From assembly GCA_963693365.1 (NCBI GenBank), contig CAVNZM010000010.1:8866001-8930000 (forward strand): a DNA stretch of 64,000 nt, read 5' to 3'. The position numbers and the translations under genes were made by a program. The notes under the pieces were generated by a model. The model worked only from the letters and a program-made list of their open reading frames with translations. It did no database searches and was not told the origin of the DNA. This DNA comes from Amoebidium appalachense. Lineage: Eukaryota; Ichthyosporea. This document shows positions 37,811-49,405 of the stretch, piece by piece. Each line of letters starts with the position of its first letter. Position 1 is the first letter of the stretch.

Positions 37811-38366
37811 AAAAGATCTTGGAAAAAGCGAGCCGAACAGTGTGCTTGGTTTCCCGTACAAAAGGAAACCATACCATATTGTGTGCCTATTTTCCTCAAG
37901 TTATTCTGAAAAAGAGAGAGTGTGTGGGTTGTGGTATAAGCACGAGACTTGTCACATTGTGAGCGCAGATCTAGACGATGCACCTTTTTGTGCGTGCGGG
38001 CGGGTGTGCATATCTGTGGTTGTTGTTGTTGTGGTCTTTTTTTTGTTTTTTTTGGGTGTGGGGGGGGGGGGGGGGGGGAGGGGGGGGAGGTGAGGGCCCG
38101 GGGTGGTGGTGGTGGGGGGGGGGGGGGGGGGGGGGAGAAGGGGGACAGGGGAGAGGAGGGGGAGGGGGGTGTAAATAAACGAACCCCACAGTGAAGGAAC
38201 CCTAGCACTATCTAGACTATACACAGTACACCCCGATTTGCCTGGTATCTTGTTAGCAAACCACCTCTGTACATGGAATCATAATCCCTGGTTCCGGGCA
38301 CATACTATATGTTTAATGGTAGGGACGGTGCTGCTGGTGGTGCTGGTGGTGCTGGTGTTGGGGAGG

Positions 38367-38398
<32 letters not shown>

Positions 38399-38949
38399 AG
38401 TACGCAACCTCGGAGAGAAACAACGAGAGGTGTAAACTATTCGGCTGCAAAGGAAAAAAGAGTGATGGTGGACAGAGAGAGGGGGAGGAGGGGGGTGGGG
38501 GTCCGAATGGTAGGGGGAAGGAAGGGAGACGGGTTGGTTGAAGTTTTGGGGATCGAGAAAGGGTCGCTATAGCTGTCGGGTAATTATAGTGATGCTGGTG
38601 ATGGTAAATGTGGTGGCCCAGTGGTGGGGTCGGATGATGCAGGGGGAGGAGGGAGAGGTAACTCAACCCATTCTACCTTTATTTATGAAATAATTAGGCC
38701 ATCTAAACTATTTATGCTTGTAACCACGCATCTGTGCCAAGGCTTCTCTTCTATTCTTTTTGAAATAGAATATTGGAAGAAAAGAAGGTGCGAGATTACA
38801 GTGAGGTAATTGCATTTGAATATCAAAGAATGCATTAAATTTTCTTGGGCAACAATCTTGGGCAACAATTGTTGTTGTACAGTTTAATTAGTTAACTGAC
38901 CGGCTACCTCACCGGGGAGGGGCTAAGGGAGGGGAAAAGTGTGGGGAAG

Positions 38950-38985
<36 letters not shown>

Positions 38986-39057
38986 AGGGCGGGGGAGGGC
39001 ATCCGGTAGGGAGCCTCGGGGAGGGGAGGGGGACCTGGAATTTCATCCGGAGTCGAT

Positions 39058-39094
<37 letters not shown>

Positions 39095-39667
39095 GACTCC
39101 GAGTGGTCAAACTATGAAACGAACAACACAGATTCACCCAAAATCCAGGAGCCATAATCGTCGAACATTCGAACATACCTCATAAAGCAATTGAAACACG
39201 CACTTCTCCTGCCCGTTCCAAAGCTTCCTTCTGCCCCGTGCACATATGCGGACATATGCGCGTGAAATCTTGATAGGAGACTCCCTTTTACGCAATTGAC
39301 AGCAACCAAGAGGCTCGGGGATGGGATTGGCGGGCTGTTGTTCCGTTCAAATCAGATTACATGGAATGTTAGCACCATATTTAGGTACAATATTCATGCT
39401 TTAATTGGTTTAGCTGATCTCGCCGTTTTTGGAAAATTTGGAAAGTTCTTTGATTCGCTAATACAGGGATGACAGATGCCTTCGTAGATCCGCTCATCTG
39501 GTCATCTGCCGTGTATACGGGGATGTGCAGAGCGCGCAGCAAGGAGTATTAAAGAGGCATCAGGTCCCACCAGTAAGCAGAAAACAGCAACAAGTCAACA
39601 TACAAACGGGTTTAAAGGCAGCTAAACCGCTGCAAACAGGTCTCAATAATCTTGCACAAGAGGCAAT
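37440..39667. other. Intergenic, homopolymer-rich
   Basis: No gene recognised. GT/G tract 37440-37489, C-then-A 37770-37814, G-rich 38058-38170 and 38365-38399, poly-G 38951-38984 and 39060-39093. A 22-base segment at 39321-39342 recurs at 51564-51585. Confidence 0.55.
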
Positions 39668-39729
39668 ATTATATATCTAGTTCTACCTTACTGCACAAAC
39701 ACAAAACCAACACCACGCCAAAAGCCACC

Positions 39730-40353
39730 ATGGCGCCCCTCAACTTCCTCCTCTCCACCGCCCTTGCTGCCTGCGCTGCCGCTGCCAGTCTGCCCTTCCC
39801 CGAGCCAGGCAGTTTGGTTTGGGAGCTGTGTGCGACCCCTCTTTCTGGCCCGTGCGACCCAGCAACCCTCCTTAGTCGTCAACAGGAGGCCCCAAATCTG
39901 CGTCCCTTCGAGCGCCAACAACTGGAGGCCCAGCTCTCCATGTGCAGAACAATTCTGTCTCAGTGCAGCGATCCAAGCCGTTTGCTCGAGAGACGCAGCG
40001 TCAATGACTTTAACCCAGCCTATGATGTCCTCTCTTGGTCTCCCTCTGACTCTACCTTGCTCGGGGCCTTGCAAGTGCCGCAGGATGAAAACCAGCAGAG
40101 CTCTGCAGGGGAGAAAAGAGTCGACTCCCTGCACACACGCAGTGCACGTGCATGGCCCAGCCACGTGCAGGCACGGCGCAACATCTTCAACGACATTGGG
40201 GGGGCCTTCACCTCGGCCGCCGACAAAGTATCCGACGTTGCCACCGACGCAGTGCAGGAGATAGGCAAGGTGGTGCCTGGGGGGGATAGTTCGTCCGGTG
40301 GAGGTGGGGGCAGTGAGTCGGATGAGGATTTGGCTATCCTTGCACTCGCCTAG
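39730..40353 (+). CDS. Secreted protein of unknown function
   Basis: 207 residues, single exon, start in the strong context GCCACCATGG with an AT-rich TATATAT about 60 bases upstream, TAG stop. The N-terminus is a signal peptide (PLNFLLSTALAACAAAAS). The mature part has four cysteines within about 70 residues (ELC, GPC, SMC, SQC), then a hydrophilic region with RR and KR pairs that could be processing sites, an amphipathic segment (FNDIGGAFTSAADKVSDVA) and a Gly/Ser/acidic tail. I recognise no family. Codon choice is GC-rich at third positions, supporting a real gene. Confidence 0.65.
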   Translation: MAPLNFLLSTALAACAAAASLPFPEPGSLVWELCATPLSGPCDPATLLSRQQEAPNLRPFERQQLEAQLSMCRTILSQCSDPSRLLERRSVNDFNPAYDVLSWSPSDSTLLGALQVPQDENQQSSAGEKRVDSLHTRSARAWPSHVQARRNIFNDIGGAFTSAADKVSDVATDAVQEIGKVVPGGDSSSGGGGGSESDEDLAILALA

Positions 40354-40438
40354 AATATTATGCCGTGTGCACATGTGTATTTAAATAGTTTACAAACTGC
40401 TGGAGGTATTCGGCCGGAGGATATTCAATTTAGACGAT

Positions 40439-40590
<152 letters not shown>

Positions 40591-40982
40591 GGGGAGGGAG
40601 GGAGGGGTAGGCTCATGATTCACAATAGGTTCATCATAAATTTTGTGGTTGTGTGCATACGGATCATGAGGTATTCTTTTGACTGACTCGGACCTGAGAC
40701 GTACAGTTTTCAGTTTCTTTTGTTTTCTACAATTTGCCATGTGCTTAGAGTCTCGAAGCTTAGAGTCTCAGGGTCAATAAAAGCATCAAAGCCTAATAGC
40801 GGGCAAAATGTCACTGACCACTAAGTCTTGTCAAAACAAATCGAGTAGCAGATACTGCATCCCCCCCCCCCCCCCCCCCCCCCCCACCTCACCCCCCCCC
40901 ACCCCCATCCCCCTCCCCCCCCACCTCCTTCCCCACCCTTTCAACCCTTCTTACCTCAAAGCCACTTATAGGTCCTGTGCCC

Positions 40983-41014
<32 letters not shown>

Positions 41015-41410
41015 ACATCATTGGTTCATATTTATTCCTGTATTTTCAAAATTACTCAGGATTATATTTCTGGTAATTTATTTTTCTTAGTGGCAGCTGC
41101 AAGGGGGCCCGAGGAGGGTGCGTGTGTGTGGTGGTGGTGGTGGTGGTTTGGGGGGGGGGGTAACCTAGAGAAAATTTGAGAGAAGAATTGAGGGGGCTAT
41201 CTAGCAAGACGAGGAGTCTGAATTCGAACATACACAAAATTTGAATGGAAAAAGGGGGAGGGGGAGGGGAGAGGGGCGGAGAGGGCGATAGAGTGGTTTT
41301 CGGAGGCTTAGGGTGTGTTGGTGGGTGTCGTGCGGGTGGAGATTTAGTGTGTGTGTGCAAGGGGGGGGGGGGGGGGGGAGGGGGGAGCCGTGCATGCATG
41401 CGTATGAGCG
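40591..41410. other. Intergenic, poly-C/G tracts
   Basis: No gene. Poly-C 40861-40885 and 40983-41012, G-rich 41250-41390. Confidence 0.5.
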
Positions 41411-41640
<230 letters not shown>

Positions 41641-41784
41641 TGTGTGTGCCTGTGTGTGTGTGTGTTTAACCAGGTCCTTTTATTTATTATTTTTCTCTCC
41701 CAAATAGTATACATTCTGTATATTGGAGGCTTGATTTTGAAAATGCAGTGAGGGGGGGAGGGGGTAGCAATCTTGGGGGCAAGG

Positions 41785-42234
41785 GAGGGGTCAACCACAC
41801 GAGCTGAATTATTCTGCTGGTAGCGGCGTAATTCTGCTGGTAGCAGCGTGATTCTGCTTTGGCTGCATGATTCTGCTTCGAGGGCATTAAATTCTGCTTC
41901 GAACAGTAATTCAACTTGATGGTCGGTTTTGTCGCCATCATCAAAAATGCTCACGTGCCTAGGAAAAGCCTCTTCCGCATTCCATTTGTTATGATTGGCA
42001 GTAAGCGCATCAGCATTAGATCAAAAACGTACTGATTGGCTTAGAACGCTTCACGTGATGCCAAACGTTGCGCACGGTGCACTACATTCATATGTATGGG
42101 AACGGAATTCCCTCGAACGCGTGGCTCTTGCGTCTAAATTTCTGCCCCAAGCACCAGCTGAGTAATTCTGCTGGTAGTAGCGTAATTCTGCTACCACTAC
42201 AGCAGAATAATTCAGCTCATGTGGTTGACCCCTC
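41785..42234. mobile_element. Short inverted-repeat element (MITE-like)
   Basis: GAGGGGTCAACCACACGAGC at 41785 pairs with its reverse complement ending at 42234, giving terminal inverted repeats of about 35 bases with one mismatch. Just inside both ends lie diverged copies of a 12-18 base motif, ATTCTGCTGGTAG. The 450-base interior has no ORF. Short non-coding DNA with inverted ends fits a non-autonomous transposon; a target duplication is not certain. Confidence 0.6.
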
Positions 42235-42462
42235 AAGGGGGACCCACCACCCCCTTTGAATGGGGGATCTCTCCCTCCCACACAGGGAGCAGGGGGAGGG
42301 GGGGGGGGGGGGGGACTACCCCTCCGGCTGGCAGGGGGAGGACAGGGGGAGGGGAGGGGAGGGGAGGGAGGGAAGGGGGGGGGGGGGGGGGGGAGGGGCG
42401 AAGGGACCCACCACGCACCTGAGTTGGTGCCCCCTTCCCCTGCCCCCACCCCACCCCACCTT

Positions 42463-42493
<31 letters not shown>

Positions 42494-43087
42494 GAGGGGG
42501 GGGGGGGGGGGGGGGGGGGGTCCACTATTTTGGATATCATGATCCTTCTAGTACCATTATTTAGCAGCGGTTTACATGCATTCCCAAAAGAAAAAAATAT
42601 TTAAGCTTAGGATTCCTTTACCTGATTCATCTGAAATTCAGGCAACACACTACGGGTACCCCCCCCCCCCCCCCCCACCTCTTTCCTTTGAAGGGGATGG
42701 GGTGGAAGGGGGGAGGGGGGGGGGGGGGGGGCAGTGTCTCCAGCTCCCCACAGCATGCATATACACACACACATATACACTTCACACGCATTTCACCCTT
42801 ACCTACACTGTGACACATGTACCACACAAGCACACAAGGTGCACAAACCTGCGATGCGAACTTCCACATCATGACATGCAGTGTGAGATACACTAGCCAT
42901 AAAACTAACGGCAAAAAGCACACTGTGTATCTCACGTGTGAGCACGTAAGATATTTTGTGTATCTTGCGTCACACGAACAAACAGACTTTCTGGCTGGTA
43001 AGGGAAAGAAAGACACACACACTCTCACACACATCCACGCAGCACAAGTGCTATGGTGAACACACTTGTAGACACACGGTCAGACAG

Positions 43088-43182
<95 letters not shown>

Positions 43183-43516
43183 CATGGTCTGACGTGCTCA
43201 CTGAGTACATTCGTTCAAGGCGCACACAAATGCATCCACAACATGCAAACCCATCCGCCCTCCTTCTCTCTCCCTTTCCTTTTCTCTCTCACTCCCCATC
43301 TCCCCCCCCCATGCCCCCCCTCGAAAGTGAGTCTCTCTCCTTCTCACCCTCACCCCTTCCCCCCCCCCCCCCCCCCTTAACTCTTCTCTCTAGCCCATAC
43401 AAGTGCATGCACGCGTCGCCAAAAACACACATACACGCAAGTGCACGCACATCCACATGTTTAAAAACATCCACCCACGCCGGCACAACATACAGAGGTA
43501 CATTCCCACACATACA
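42235..43516. other. Intergenic, G/C tracts and CA repeat
   Basis: G-rich 42296-42395 and 42473-42520, C then G tracts 42660-42732, CA repeat 43092-43184. No gene recognised. Confidence 0.5.
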
Positions 43517-43521
43517 CACCC

Positions 43522-44287
43522 TGTTGGACATCGTGTTCATAGAAGCTAGTTCTAGTGCACGTTGTTCCTTCTGTAAGTCAGAAATGATTGCATCTTGTGA
43601 GGCCAACCTCTGCTCCAGTAGTTGGACTAGTTGCTGCAACTGTAAGTTGTCAGACATAGTGTCGTGTATGATGGGTAACTTGTCTATGTGTTTTGTGCAC
43701 TGAAAACGACAGTAGAAAAGTGTAAATCAAACGTTCTGCTTCCCATGTTTGTGACATGGGAGGCACTGCTTTATATAGTCGTTGGCCACCTCATGGTGGC
43801 CTCGTGTGCACCCTGGTGGTGGGCCATGTACAGCATGGCCGAAAAGAGAGCACAATGAAAAACAAGTCGTTAAAGATATAAAAGTTAACTGTGCACGTTG
43901 AGTGGCTAGTTAACTTGCACTAAAGCACACAAATAAACGTGTTTAACACACCAATTGCAGTTAAACGTAAATCTTACTTCACACAACTAAAAATATTCTG
44001 AGAATATCCGGGAATAAAGCACACTACCACTCTAAGAATAGAATCCTGTGGCAAATACAGACATGACATCATCTGAACCGGGAATATTAATTAATGAGCA
44101 CAATTAGCACGTTGCTAGTGAAGCTCGTCATTGGTACAGTTTTGGCTCAAACATATAACTACCATATATGAATATGACCGTAAACAAAAGCTCTATGCAC
44201 TCGAGTGAGTGTTGAAACAATTATTCAATTGCTCAGAAACTTTCTCTAACAGACATTGCTAGCCGGGAGTACCAGTGTACTCCAACA
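43522..44287 (-). repeat. 3' LTR
   Basis: 766 bases ending TCCAACA on the plus strand. It contains its own copy of the gag start codon (ATG at 43657), so the frame would run into flanking host DNA. Confidence 0.95.
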
Positions 44288-44472
44288 CCCCTACTCAATT
44301 GGATAATTGTGGTATGAATTAATGCAACTGAGCTCGAGTGCTTCAGGTGCACAAAATACAGACAATAAAGATTCCCCTACTCAATTTTAGTATGGTACAC
44401 GTAGTTGCACAGTCGGATGCAACTCTCTCCCCCCCCTGAAGTATGAGGGCGCAGTTGGTTGATGACGGGTGC

Positions 44473-46398
44473 TCAGCACATGTTGAGCATCCCCACGGCC
44501 TTGGTGAAGAAAGAGGCAGACAGGGCCTTGGTGAACATGTCGGCCTTGTTGTCAGCAGAAGCCACCGGGACCACAGTGATGTTGCCCAGCAGGTGATGTT
44601 CCTTGACGGAGCAGTAGCGGACGTCGATGTGCTTGGTCTTGGGCTTAACCCCCAGGGTGTCCAGCAGGGCCCGGGCAGACTCATTGTCCCCATGGATGGG
44701 CACCGGGGTGGGCTCATCGATAGGATTAAGGCCCAGGTCGTCCATCACATAGTTGAGCCATATGGCCTCGTTCGTAGCAGCAGACATGGCCACAAATTCA
44801 GCCTCAGTGGAGCTGTGGGTGGTGATGGACTGGAGCCGAGACACCCAGGACACAGGGGAGGAGTTGATGAAGAAGACATAGCCCGTGGTGGAGCGCCGGG
44901 TGTCGCGGTCCTCGGCGTAGTCGGAGTCGGAGTAGCCAACAAGGGTGGGGGGGCCGGGACGGTAGACAATACCCAGGTCGATGGTGGCCAGCAGGTAGCT
45001 TACAACTCTGGTAGCCATAGTCCAGTGGGTGACGGTGGGCGCATGAATGTGTCGAGTAAGGACTCCCAGAGCCTGGGAAATGTCGGGGCGGGTGGTACGC
45101 GCAATCCACAGCAGGGCACCGACCAGGCTGGCATAGTCCTCCTTCTTGCTGTGGGCTGGGGTCTTGTTGCTTTCACTGGCCTGGCCCGGGACGATGGGGG
45201 TCTTGGTGCCGGACATGTGGGTGAGACGAAAACGGGCAGCCAAGTCGATGATGTGTTGACGATGGCCCAGACGCAGAGACCCGTCCTCCAGCCAGGTAAG
45301 AGTGTGCCCGATGAGCAGGGTAGGACGACCCAGGTCCTTGGCAGAGAAACGAGCATCCAGCTTGGTGAAAAAATCGTCGATGAGCGCATCAGTGGCGGCC
45401 GTCACGGTGAAGTCATCCACGTAGGCAGCAAGGGCAATAAACGTTGGGGTCCCGGCATTCTTGATGAACAGGCACGGGTCAGCAGCACTCACAATGAAGC
45501 CTTGGTCGAGGAGATGGTCACGGAGGGCCTCATACCACTGGCGCGGTGCCTGTTTTAGGCCGTAGAGCGCCTTGTGGAGCAAGCCGACAGCATGGGGGGC
45601 CGAGGGGTTGACGAAGCCAGGGGGCTGCTCAATGTAGATGGTCTCGTTGACGGTGCCGTTGAGGAATGCTGTGTTGACGTCGATGTGGCGCAGAGGCAGA
45701 CCTTGGGCCACGGAGGTAGCCAAAACCAGCCGGATGGTAGCCAGCGCAGCCACAGGTGACTCGGTGACGAAATAGTCCTGGCCAGGCTGCTGGTAGTTGC
45801 CCCGGGCCACAAGCCGGGCCTTGAAAGCAGTGACGTTGCCGACGTTGTCCTGCTTGACCGTAAAGACCCAGCCGACCGGAATGACAGTGGAGCCATCCTC
45901 TGGACGGGGCACAAGGGTGAAGGTGCCGTTGTCTTCCAGGGCCTTGAGCTCACGGTGTGCAGCCTCCTCCCATTTCAGACGCTGGGGACTCTTGAGTGCA
46001 GCCCGGACAGTCTTGGGGACAACAATGGTGGAAGCCTTGATGGGTGTTGATGCAGGAGCCGTAGCCTGGGAGGCAAGGGGGGCCGTAGCAGCAGCCACGT
46101 TGGCAGTCGGGCCTCGACGTTGGTCGTTGTACACAGCGCCACTACGGGTCGTTACACCGGGGGAGCCGATGTGCAGGCTCGGGCAGGATCGGAATGTCCA
46201 ATTGATCACTCGGCGCTGTCCCATTGGCTGACAGACGAGACGAATCAGATTGCTGATCATTCCGGACGATGTGATTGGCTGGCTGATTTGACGAATCAGA
46301 TGACTCCAAAAAATGATGAATTGCCGGTGCGGTCGACCAATCAGATGGGACATCACGGAGGGGGTGCAGAATAGCAGCCTCGTCGAACTGCACGTCAC
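44473..46398 (-). CDS. Copia reverse transcriptase-RNase H
   Basis: The frame opens at 46398 and carries coding signal from about 46155, at GVTTRSGAVYND. The RT shows VARGNYQQPGQDYF, DVNTAFLNG, KALYGLKQAPRQWY and the active-site AYVDDF. RNase H has SDSDYAEDRDTRRSTTGY, SSTEAEF and HIDVRYCSVKEH near its end. It joins the upstream ORF by a +1 shift at about 46150-46160, so either ribosomal frameshifting makes the RT part or this copy carries an indel. Antisense ORFs (for example 44443-45558) are shadows. Confidence 0.93.
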   Translation of the reverse strand: MTCSSTRLLFCTPSVMSHLIGRPHRQFIIFWSHLIRQISQPITSSGMISNLIRLVCQPMGQRRVINWTFRSCPSLHIGSPGVTTRSGAVYNDQRRGPTANVAAATAPLASQATAPASTPIKASTIVVPKTVRAALKSPQRLKWEEAAHRELKALEDNGTFTLVPRPEDGSTVIPVGWVFTVKQDNVGNVTAFKARLVARGNYQQPGQDYFVTESPVAALATIRLVLATSVAQGLPLRHIDVNTAFLNGTVNETIYIEQPPGFVNPSAPHAVGLLHKALYGLKQAPRQWYEALRDHLLDQGFIVSAADPCLFIKNAGTPTFIALAAYVDDFTVTAATDALIDDFFTKLDARFSAKDLGRPTLLIGHTLTWLEDGSLRLGHRQHIIDLAARFRLTHMSGTKTPIVPGQASESNKTPAHSKKEDYASLVGALLWIARTTRPDISQALGVLTRHIHAPTVTHWTMATRVVSYLLATIDLGIVYRPGPPTLVGYSDSDYAEDRDTRRSTTGYVFFINSSPVSWVSRLQSITTHSSTEAEFVAMSAATNEAIWLNYVMDDLGLNPIDEPTPVPIHGDNESARALLDTLGVKPKTKHIDVRYCSVKEHHLLGNITVVPVASADNKADMFTKALSASFFTKAVGMLNMC

Positions 46399-48775
46399 GG
46401 CTGACGGTCATCTTGTGTGCTGCTGGAATCCAGACCTTGTAGCCCTTGATGTTAGGAGGGTAGCCCACGAAGATGCCCTTGACGGCACGAGGCGCCAGTT
46501 TCGGTGTATCCTGTTGATGGACGTAGCAGGGAGAGCCCCAGACACGGAGCCGGCTGTAGTCGGGAGGAATGCCGGTCCACAGCAGGGCGGGAGACGATTG
46601 GCTGCCGGTGGCTCGCGACGGGAGCATGTTGCGTATAAAAGCCGCGGTCACAGCTGCCTCGGCCCAGAATCCCACCGGAAGGCCGGACTGCTGCAGGAGT
46701 GCCCGAACCATGTCGAGGAGGGTCCGGTTCAGTCGTTCGGCAGTCCCATTCTGTTGAGGAGAGCCGGTGGTAGTGATCTGATGGCGAATGCCGTGCTCAC
46801 GGTTGTAGTCCCCGAAGGCCGTGCCCATGTACTCGCCCCCCCCGTCGGACTGAAACACCTGCATGGGAACACCGTGTTGGGTAACCGCCGCCTTGTGGTA
46901 CGTCACATATGCAGCCAGTGTGTCCGACTTCTTGACGAGGGGCACGGCCGTGGTGTGGCCGGTGAAGTCGTCGTGGAACGTCGCCAAGTACTGAGCACCA
47001 CCGATCGCGGGAGGGAAGGGGCCGCTGATGTCGCTGTGAACCTTGGCTAGGACCCGGGGAGCTTGGCTGGTTGATTCGGAGAAGGCAACACGGTGGGCTT
47101 TGCCGAGGGCACAGGGCTCACACACACCCGGAGACTTGGCACCGCCACCCACCAATAGGCCTGCAGACTTGATGACCGAGCGTACAGCGTCAATGCCAGC
47201 ATGGCCCAGACGGTAGTGCCACGTGTTGAGGTCGGCAGTAACCTTGAGGATACGCGGAGCAGTGGTGGTTTGGGCGTCCGGGGTTGTGTCCGCGCGCAGA
47301 AGAGACACCGCCATGTGGTACAGCTTGGTGCCGACAGCCGAGCCGGTGGCCAGAATTTGATCGCCGTAGCACAACTTAACGCCGCCGCGGGTGTCAAAGC
47401 GGGGTAAAACGCCGTTGGTAGATGCCGTGAACACACTGATGAGAGTGTCGGGGATGGAGGGCACGTAGAGTACATCCGTCAGCTGATGCACCGCAGTAAC
47501 GCCGTCGATGGTGCTGGAAAAGAACACGTCGCCCACCCCAAGCACTGCACATGCACCCTTGTCGGCTACTTGGACCGTGGAGTAAGGCGCCGCACGCATG
47601 TTGACGAACACATCGGGCCGGGGGCACACATGGTCAGTGGCTCCAGAGTCGAGGAGCACCTTGTTGGTGCCACAGTCGTTGCTAGACATGAGGAAAGCCC
47701 GGGGAGCGGCAGCCCCCCCCTTGCACTGTGCCGTAGTGTGGGTAGTAGAGGCAGGGTGGTTGATGCAGGACCCAGGCGGGAGGGGACCACCCTTAGGTTT
47801 GCGGCCGTTGGCACGGTTGCCCCCCTTGCACATGGCGGTAGTGTGACTGGTAAACAGTGGGTGGTTGACGCAGGAACCCTTGGGGTAGGTGCTGGCACGG
47901 TTGTTGCCAGAGTTGCTGTGTTGGCCGTTGCCGTTGGGGCACTGAGACTTGATGTGGCCTGGTTTGCCGCAGCCGTGGCAGATGACAGGTTGAGGAGCCC
48001 GTGTGGTGAAGGCGGCCGGCCCGGAGCTGGTAGTCACACGTGCACGTGGGTGGCTGGTCTCATATGCCCGTAGCTGTTGGAGGAGGCCCATTACGGTAGG
48101 CTTGGGTGTCATCTTGTAGGCAATGACAGGCATTTCGTAGTAAGGCACCTTGCCGAGGTCGTTGGTGAGCTTGGTCAGCACTTGAGCATCACCAATTTGT
48201 GTGCCGTAATCGGCCAGGCGCCGCACGTAGCCGCGGAGCTTCATGGCGTATTTCGTCGCGGTGTCCGTAGGTTCAGGCGTAGAATTCATGTACAGCCCGA
48301 TAAGGTCGTGCTGATTGGCCTCAGATTGCTCCAGGTAGTGGGCAGATAGGGCCGACCATATCTCCGCAGGTGTGGTGGTGCGTGTTAACCCTAGGATACA
48401 ACGCACGTCAACCGAGAGTGCTTGCCACAGGTAGGAACGGGCAGTGTCGACCTGTTCACGGGTAGCCGGGTGCTCCGTACTGGGCGCGATGGTGTGGAGA
48501 AGACCAGCACCAGAAAGCTGGACATACATGGTTTCGGCCCATGTGTGGTAGTCCGTGCCTGAATCATTATCAATGCCAGTGAAGAGAGGGATGTCGACCT
48601 TGAACTTGATGGAATCATTACGTGAGGGGCCCATAACCCTGTTGGACATCGTGTTCATAGAAGCTAGTTCTAGTGCACGTTGTTCCTTCTGTAAGTCAGA
48701 AATGATTGCATCTTGTGAGGCCAACCTCTGCTCCAGTAGTTGGACTAGTTGCTGCAACTGTAAGTTGTCAGACAT
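46142..48775 (-). CDS. Copia gag-protease-integrase polyprotein
   Basis: 877 codons from ATG 48775, which lies in the LTR; the frame passes through the LTR end and primer-binding site (residues about 45-50, NRVMGPS). Gag (about residues 50-250) is followed by a CCHC knuckle CHGCGKPGHIKSQC (about 266-279) and two further C-x2-H-x6-H-x4-C segments starting CVNHP and CINHP. The protease motif is LLDSGATDHVC. Integrase has the HHCC region (WHYRLGH ... CEPCALGK) and the catalytic triad with HSDISGP and QSDGGGEYMG. The frame ends at TAG near 46142, upstream of reverse transcriptase, which lies in another frame. Confidence 0.93.
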   Translation of the reverse strand: MSDNLQLQQLVQLLEQRLASQDAIISDLQKEQRALELASMNTMSNRVMGPSRNDSIKFKVDIPLFTGIDNDSGTDYHTWAETMYVQLSGAGLLHTIAPSTEHPATREQVDTARSYLWQALSVDVRCILGLTRTTTPAEIWSALSAHYLEQSEANQHDLIGLYMNSTPEPTDTATKYAMKLRGYVRRLADYGTQIGDAQVLTKLTNDLGKVPYYEMPVIAYKMTPKPTVMGLLQQLRAYETSHPRARVTTSSGPAAFTTRAPQPVICHGCGKPGHIKSQCPNGNGQHSNSGNNRASTYPKGSCVNHPLFTSHTTAMCKGGNRANGRKPKGGPLPPGSCINHPASTTHTTAQCKGGAAAPRAFLMSSNDCGTNKVLLDSGATDHVCPRPDVFVNMRAAPYSTVQVADKGACAVLGVGDVFFSSTIDGVTAVHQLTDVLYVPSIPDTLISVFTASTNGVLPRFDTRGGVKLCYGDQILATGSAVGTKLYHMAVSLLRADTTPDAQTTTAPRILKVTADLNTWHYRLGHAGIDAVRSVIKSAGLLVGGGAKSPGVCEPCALGKAHRVAFSESTSQAPRVLAKVHSDISGPFPPAIGGAQYLATFHDDFTGHTTAVPLVKKSDTLAAYVTYHKAAVTQHGVPMQVFQSDGGGEYMGTAFGDYNREHGIRHQITTTGSPQQNGTAERLNRTLLDMVRALLQQSGLPVGFWAEAAVTAAFIRNMLPSRATGSQSSPALLWTGIPPDYSRLRVWGSPCYVHQQDTPKLAPRAVKGIFVGYPPNIKGYKVWIPAAHKMTVSRDVQFDEAAILHPLRDVPSDWSTAPAIHHFLESSDSSNQPANHIVRNDQQSDSSRLSANGTAPSDQLDIPILPEPAHRLPRCNDP
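48627..48639 (-). other. Primer-binding site, half initiator tRNA-Met type
   Basis: GGGTTATGGGCCC on the minus strand directly abuts the LTR. It is complementary to GGGCCCATAACCC, the anticodon arm of eukaryotic initiator tRNA-Met, as in Drosophila copia, rather than to a tRNA 3' end. Confidence 0.85.
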
Positions 48776-49405
48776 AGTGTCGTGTATGATGGGTAACTTG
48801 TCTATGTGTTTTGTGCACTGAAAACGACAGTAGAAAAGTGTAAATCAAACGTTCTGCTTCCCATGTTTGTGACATGGGAGGCACTGCTTTATATAGTCGT
48901 TGGCCACCTCATGGTGGCCTCGTGTGCACCCTGGTGGTGGGCCATGTACAGCATGGCCGAAAAGAGAGCACAATGAAAAACAAGTCGTTAAAGATATAAA
49001 AGTTAACTGTGCACGTTGAGTGGCTAGTTAACTTGCACTAAAGCACACAAATAAACGTGTTTAACACACCAATTGCAGTTAAACGTAAATCTTACTTCAC
49101 ACAACTAAAAATATTCTGAGAATATCCGGGAATAAAGCACACTACCACTCTAAGAATAGAATCCTGTGGCAAATATAGACATGACATCATCTGAACCGGG
49201 AATATTAATTAATGAGCACAATTAGCACGTTGCTAGTGAAGCTCGTCATTGGTACAGTTTTGGCTCAAACATATAACTACCATATATGAATATGACCGTA
49301 AACAAAAGCTCTATGCACTCGAGTGAGTGTTGAAACAATTATTCAATTGCTCAGAAACTTTCTCTAACAGACATTGCTAGCCGGGAGTACCAGTGTACTC
49401 CAACA
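48640..49405 (-). repeat. 5' LTR with promoter
   Basis: 766 bases. A TATATAAAG box (minus strand, 48896-48887) lies 112 bases before the gag ATG at 48775. The ATG and the first 45 codons are inside the LTR. Confidence 0.95.

Noticed and set aside
44443-45558. 371-codon plus-strand ORF
   Set aside because: Antisense shadow of the copia RT-RNase H gene.
46313-47050. 245-codon plus-strand ORF, and the other antisense ORFs in gag-integrase
   Set aside because: Antisense shadow of the integrase region; no domain.
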